Below, piece after piece: positions 6,152 through 9,621 of a stretch of 9,621 bases of DNA. The translations under genes were made by a program, and so were the position numbers. The stretch is from Bryobacteraceae bacterium (lineage in GTDB: Bacteria; Acidobacteriota; Terriglobia; Bryobacterales; Bryobacteraceae). The stretch spans positions 1 through 9,621 of the forward strand of contig JARKOC010000336.1 in the NCBI GenBank assembly GCA_029975915.1, read 5' to 3'. Each line of letters begins with the position of its first letter. Positions within the stretch are counted from its first letter, which is position 1. Below the pieces are notes generated by a model, which saw nothing but the letters and a program-made list of their open reading frames with translations, was not told the DNA's origin and made no database searches.

Positions 6152-8167
6152 CTACTTGCTCTCCGGCTTCTTCTCCTCCGCCACCGGCTCTTTCATCTCC
6201 TCGCCCCAGATGTGCCTTAGGAACCAGCGCTCATTGTCCTCCTGGACGTGCCGAAGCTGCTTCGGCTTTGTGATTCCGTGCCCGAATCCCTTGTAGATGA
6301 CGAACCGCGCTTCCACGCCCACATCCTTCAACCCCTGGTAAAGCTGGTAGCCGTTCGGGATTGGCACGCGTTTGTCGTTCTCGCCGTGCTGGATCAACGT
6401 GGGCGTTCTGGCCTGCTTGATGTTGGTGATCGGCGAGGTCTTGGCGTAGATTTCTGGATCGTCCCACGGCGTCGCGTGCAGGTATTGGCGCGTGAACGGA
6501 GTGATGTCGGTGTTGACGTAGTAGGTCATCCAGTCGCTGATGCCCGCCCCGACGCTGATGGCCTTGAACCGGGTTGTATTCGTCGTCAGGAACGCCGAGA
6601 TATATCCGCCCTGGCTCCAGCCCATCGACCCCATCCGCGTCTCGTCCACGAAACCCCGCGATATCAGGTAATCCACGCCCGACATCACATCCCACATATC
6701 GCCGACCCCCAGGTTGCGCACGTTTAGCGACCGGAACTTCTCGCCATAGCCCGCCGAACCGCGATAGTTCGGCTGAAGGACGACCGCTCCCTTGGCCACC
6801 AGCCGTTCGATCGGATAGGTTCCGTCGGCCCGCCGAACCGGCGTATCGATGCCCGTCGGACCGCCATGGATCACCACCAGCAGCGGATATTTCTTCGACG
6901 GGTCAAAGTCTGCCGGCTTGGTCAGGATGCCCTCGATCTCGGCGCCATCTCTTGACTTCCACCGGACGACCTCGCGGCTCGCAGGGTTGTACCTAGTGTA
7001 TTGCGCCGCGAAATCAGTCAGCTTCTTCGGCTGCGGGTTGGACGCCGTCAGGTCCACGACATAGAGTTCCGGATAGGAGTTGGGGGCGGCGGCGATGGCG
7101 GCCAACTTCGACTCGGTCTCGTCGAGGCTCCCACCCATGTAGGACATGCCGGTCGACGCGAGTAACCGCGCGGCGCGGTTGCCAGGCGTCACCCTGTAGA
7201 TGCCGTTTTCGAGGTTCTTCCACGCGCTGAAGTAGATGCCCCCCTTCAGCCATTCGGCCGGGCCGATGTCCTCGTCGATCTCATTGGCCACGATCTGAAC
7301 CGGCCCGCCTTCGGCCGCCACCACCCCGATTCTGCCGTTCTTATAAAAGAAGTACGGTTCGGCGTTCGCCGTCGAGAAGGCGATCTGCTTGCCGTCCGGG
7401 GACCATACCGGACCCGAATCCGGCCCGGCCGTGGCGACAATCTTCTTCACCGTCTTGTCCGCAACGCCGGCTGTATAGATATCCGACGTGCCGCTGTCGA
7501 TCAGCAGTGGCGATTTCGACGCCGAAAATGCAATCCGCGTCCCGTCCGGCGACCAATCGAATCCGCCCACGCTGAAATCCTTGCCAGACGTGATCGCCGC
7601 CGCTTTCGGCTTCTCCTTGGCTGCGGCAGGGATCTCGTCCGGCACATCCACCACCCAGAGGTGCGCCTGCCGGTAATCCTCTTGGTAGATCTCGAAATCG
7701 CCGTACTTCTCCTTGCGGTCCTTCAATTCTTTCGGCTCAGGGCCAGCCGATGTGAACGCGATCCGCTTGCCGTCGGGCGACCAATCGAACCCGCCCGGCG
7801 ACGCTTCTTCGTTGGTCAGCGCCACGGCCTCGCCTCCCGTGGGCGAGATGAGCCAGATCTGTCCCTTGCCGTCGCGCGACGTCGAAAAGGCAATTCGCTT
7901 GGAATCCGGCGACCAACGCGGATTGCCAGCCGACGCCTTGCCGCGCGTCAGTTGATACGGTGCGGCGCCGCTCACCGGGGCGATCCAAAGCTGCGAAACG
8001 AACTCGTTCTGCTCCCAATCGGCCTCGCGGACCGAGTAGACGACCATCGTCCCGTCCGGCGAGATCCGCGCCATCCCAGGCGACTTGAAACTCAGCGCTT
8101 GCTCCGCCGTTGGCGCCTGCGCCAAACACACGGCTGCGAAAAGAAATAAAATCGTTGTCCGGCCCAT
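6152..8167 (-). CDS. Exported S9 family peptidase (prolyl oligopeptidase / acylaminoacyl-peptidase-like)
   Basis: This encodes a 671-residue alpha/beta-hydrolase peptidase that should cleave short peptides, with a beta-propeller gating access to the catalytic domain. A signal peptide (TTILFLFAAVCLAQA) is followed by the mature chain; the residue before Cys14 is Val, so it does not fit a lipobox. Five PD40/TolB-like propeller units show the SPD motif near residues 36, 86, 130, 206 and 256 (for example WSPDGKRIAF). The C-terminal peptidase domain has the oxyanion HGG at 434-436, nucleophile Ser518 in GWSQGG, Asp598 in HGENDKRVP and His630 in GFGHGI, all in family order and spacing. ATG 8167 is chosen over the frame's earlier start at 8203 because GGAGA precedes it by eight bases and it begins directly with the signal peptide. 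The S46 gene starts 106 bp downstream on the same strand. Exact specificity (dipeptidyl, acylaminoacyl or oligopeptidase) cannot be read from sequence. Confidence 0.93.
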   Translation of the reverse strand: MGRTTILFLFAAVCLAQAPTAEQALSFKSPGMARISPDGTMVVYSVREADWEQNEFVSQLWIAPVSGAAPYQLTRGKASAGNPRWSPDSKRIAFSTSRDGKGQIWLISPTGGEAVALTNEEASPGGFDWSPDGKRIAFTSAGPEPKELKDRKEKYGDFEIYQEDYRQAHLWVVDVPDEIPAAAKEKPKAAAITSGKDFSVGGFDWSPDGTRIAFSASKSPLLIDSGTSDIYTAGVADKTVKKIVATAGPDSGPVWSPDGKQIAFSTANAEPYFFYKNGRIGVVAAEGGPVQIVANEIDEDIGPAEWLKGGIYFSAWKNLENGIYRVTPGNRAARLLASTGMSYMGGSLDETESKLAAIAAAPNSYPELYVVDLTASNPQPKKLTDFAAQYTRYNPASREVVRWKSRDGAEIEGILTKPADFDPSKKYPLLVVIHGGPTGIDTPVRRADGTYPIERLVAKGAVVLQPNYRGSAGYGEKFRSLNVRNLGVGDMWDVMSGVDYLISRGFVDETRMGSMGWSQGGYISAFLTTNTTRFKAISVGAGISDWMTYYVNTDITPFTRQYLHATPWDDPEIYAKTSPITNIKQARTPTLIQHGENDKRVPIPNGYQLYQGLKDVGVEARFVIYKGFGHGITKPKQLRHVQEDNERWFLRHIWGEEMKEPVAEEKKPESK

Positions 8168-8175
8168 GGGCACAT

Positions 8176-8189
8176 TCTCCGCGAGGTGA
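8176..8189. promoter_or_regulatory. Back-to-back ribosome binding sites of a divergent gene pair
   Basis: GGAGA on the minus strand (8180-8176) lies eight bases from the S9 peptidase ATG at 8167. GAGGTGA on the plus strand (8183-8189) lies five bases from the GTG at 8195; it is a seven-base perfect match to the anti-Shine-Dalgarno sequence. Only two bases separate the two sites. Together they fix both starts and fill most of the gap between them. Confidence 0.65.
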
Positions 8190-8194
8190 AAGCC

Positions 8195-9421
8195 GTGACA
8201 CAAGTAAACAAGTTCTCCCGGCGAGCGGCCGTTTCAGCCTTGATGGCCCCGCTGGCTCTCGAAACCGCCTCGGCTCGCCAGGCCAGCGCGCCCATCAAGG
8301 CCAAGGACCCGCTGAAGATCACCCGGCTGGAGACGTTTCTGGTGAAGCCCCGCTGGGTCTTCCTCAAGATCCACACCAACGCCGGCATCACCGGCCTGGG
8401 CGAACCGCTGCTCGAAGGCCGCGCACTGACGATCCAGACCGCCATTAAGGAGATCGAGCCTTACCTCATCGGCAAGGACCCGCGGCCCATCCAGCACCAC
8501 TGGCAGGCCATCTACCGCCATGCTTTCTACCGCGGCGGCCCCATCCTCACCTCCGCCCTCTCCGGCATCGACCAGGCGCTGTGGGACATCAAGGGCAAGG
8601 CCCTCGGCGTCCCCGTCTATGAACTCCTCGGCGGTCCAACGCGCAACCGCATCCGAGTCTACGCCCACGGAGGCGGATCGCCGGAACGCATCAAGGGCCT
8701 CATCGCCCAGGGCTTCACGGCGTTCAAGATTGGGCCTGCGCGCCACCGCCGCTACCCGCGTTATGTCGAAACCCCAGCCGAAGTGAAGTATGCGGCTGAG
8801 AAGATGGCTGAGTTCCGCAAGGTGGTTGGCGACGGCGTCGATGTCGGCGTTGACTTCCACGGCGCAGTCAGCCCGGCGCACGCCAAGATGCTCATTAAGG
8901 CGCTGGAACCTTACAACCCGATGTTCATCGAGGAGCCGTGCCAGGCGCAGAACCACGACATCATGGCCGAAATCGCCCGCTCCACCCACCTGCCTATCGC
9001 CACCGGCGAACGCGTCTTCACCAAGTGGGGCTTCCGCGAAGTTCTCGAAAAGAAGGCCGCCACCATCCTCCAACCCGACCTCTGCCACGCCGGCGGAATC
9101 AGCGAAGTCCGGTCCATCGCCGCCATGGCCGAGGCGTATTACGCCACAATTGCTCCGCATAACCCCATGGGACCCATCTCGCTCGCCGCTGGTGTCCAAC
9201 TGGCAGCGTCGATCCCCAACTTCCTCATCCAAGAGCAGGTCTCGCTCGGCGAAGGCTACATCAAGCAGCCCTTCAAGGTCCGCGAAGGCTATCTTGAATT
9301 GCCCACCGGCCCCGGCCTCGGCGTCGAAATCGACGACAACGCCATCGCCGATAAACTCGGCCACGACTGGCGCAACCCGGAATCCTACGACGAGGACGAC
9401 GGCAGCGTCACGGATTGGTGA
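8195..9421 (+). CDS. D-galactonate dehydratase-like enolase-superfamily enzyme with Tat-type leader
   Basis: This encodes a 408-residue member of the mandelate racemase/enolase superfamily, closest in my judgement to D-galactonate dehydratase (DgoD, EC 4.2.1.6; De Ley-Doudoroff pathway). Shared segments include FYRGGPIL, SGIDQALWDIKGKALG, VDFHG, FIEEP, ILQPDL-HAGGI, APHNPMGPI and PGLGVEID. Mg2+ ligands would be Asp220, Glu246 and Glu272, with catalytic His222 and His322. These spacings (26, 26, and 102 from Asp to the second His) equal those I recall for E. coli DgoD (183, 209, 235, 185, 285). Unlike the cytosolic E. coli enzyme, it starts with about 35 extra residues containing FSRRAAVSAL and an Ala-rich stretch, a Tat-like signal. 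GTG 8195 is preferred over GTG 8186 because GAGGTGA precedes it. Other acid-sugar dehydratases are possible. The divergent neighbour is a peptidase, and no galactonate kinase or aldolase is in view. Confidence 0.85.
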   Translation: MTQVNKFSRRAAVSALMAPLALETASARQASAPIKAKDPLKITRLETFLVKPRWVFLKIHTNAGITGLGEPLLEGRALTIQTAIKEIEPYLIGKDPRPIQHHWQAIYRHAFYRGGPILTSALSGIDQALWDIKGKALGVPVYELLGGPTRNRIRVYAHGGGSPERIKGLIAQGFTAFKIGPARHRRYPRYVETPAEVKYAAEKMAEFRKVVGDGVDVGVDFHGAVSPAHAKMLIKALEPYNPMFIEEPCQAQNHDIMAEIARSTHLPIATGERVFTKWGFREVLEKKAATILQPDLCHAGGISEVRSIAAMAEAYYATIAPHNPMGPISLAAGVQLAASIPNFLIQEQVSLGEGYIKQPFKVREGYLELPTGPGLGVEIDDNAIADKLGHDWRNPESYDEDDGSVTDW

Positions 9422-9524
9422 TGCGTTTCTTCGAGAATTGTTGCAGAAGAGGCGTTCCCAGGAACGAACGTGTCGCCAAGATCGTTGAACGGCCGAAATC
9501 AAAACTTAAACTTGGGGAGCCCGA

Positions 9525-9561
9525 CGCCGGAGGCGCCGCGAAAACAGAGTCTGAGACTCTG
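9525..9561. repeat. Inverted repeats after the dehydratase gene, possible terminator
   Basis: CAGAGTC (9545-9551) pairs perfectly with GACTCTG (9555-9561) around a TGA loop. Just before it, CGCC (9525-9528) pairs with GGCG (9532-9535) around GGA. They lie 104-140 bp after the stop codon of the dehydratase gene. No T tract follows the main stem on the plus strand, though AAAA precedes it, giving a T run on the minus strand. It may therefore end a minus-strand gene entering from the right, or be a dispersed intergenic repeat. The rest of 9422-9621 shows no supportable gene. Confidence 0.4.
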
Positions 9562-9621
9562 CCTGACCTTGTATGTCGCGCTCGCGCTATGGCCTGCCGA
9601 GAGTCCCGGCTTCGATACACT

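Noticed and set aside
7360..7930. Recurring near-identical DNA segments around GTCCGGCGACCA
   Set aside because: These are the codons of the repeated WSPDG propeller motif of the S9 peptidase, not an independent repeat or CRISPR array.
8234..9502. Long 422-codon antisense frame opposite the dehydratase gene
   Set aside because: It covers a strongly conserved enzyme gene, its translation has no recognisable motif, and long antisense frames are expected in GC-rich genes with strong third-position bias.
9422..9621. Minus-strand frame ending KFKF before a stop at about 9500, as the C terminus of a gene entering from the right
   Set aside because: The roughly 39 visible residues run through the palindrome and GC-rich repeat, show low complexity and match no family I know. 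The overlapping frame at 9408-9620 is no better.

Overview
The window looks like chromosomal DNA from a GC-rich soil-type bacterium, most plausibly an Acidobacteriota member of the Bryobacterales/Solibacter type. This is an inference from gene content: a REP-associated tyrosine transposase, an integrase-core transposase of a kind I associate with Solibacter genomes, an S46 and an S9 exopeptidase with export signals, and a Tat-type sugar-acid dehydratase. No rRNA, tRNA, CRISPR array or phage module was seen.

Layout. Positions 1-347 hold the 3' end of a RAYT (Y1) transposase. It is followed by a short intergenic stretch with a REP-like hairpin and an 18-bp direct repeat (398-489), and then a small predicted anchored or secreted protein of unknown function (526-981). 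Positions 1101-2148 (minus) carry a DDE integrase-type transposase broken by three single-base indels. A sigma70-like promoter lies next to the transposase end (2239-2267) and points into 2361-3686, which encodes a membrane-anchored protein built of three diverged tandem beta-rich repeats and of unknown function. That gene converges on a minus-strand pair: an exported S46 dipeptidyl-peptidase (3823-6045), preceded in transcription order by an exported S9 prolyl-oligopeptidase-like peptidase (6152-8167). The S9 gene is divergent from a D-galactonate dehydratase-like enolase-superfamily gene with a Tat-like leader (8195-9421). The two start codons are only 27 bp apart and their ribosome binding sites are back to back. 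The last 200 bp show only inverted repeats.

Functional picture. The left part is a mobile-element-rich patch with transposase remnants. The right part is a small catabolic island: two export-targeted serine exopeptidases that would release dipeptides and short peptides, plus an apparently exported acid-sugar dehydratase. I see no convincing new defence or mobile system. The best candidates for new biology are the three-repeat membrane protein, the Tat-leader galactonate dehydratase-like enzyme, and the RAYT-linked hairpin.
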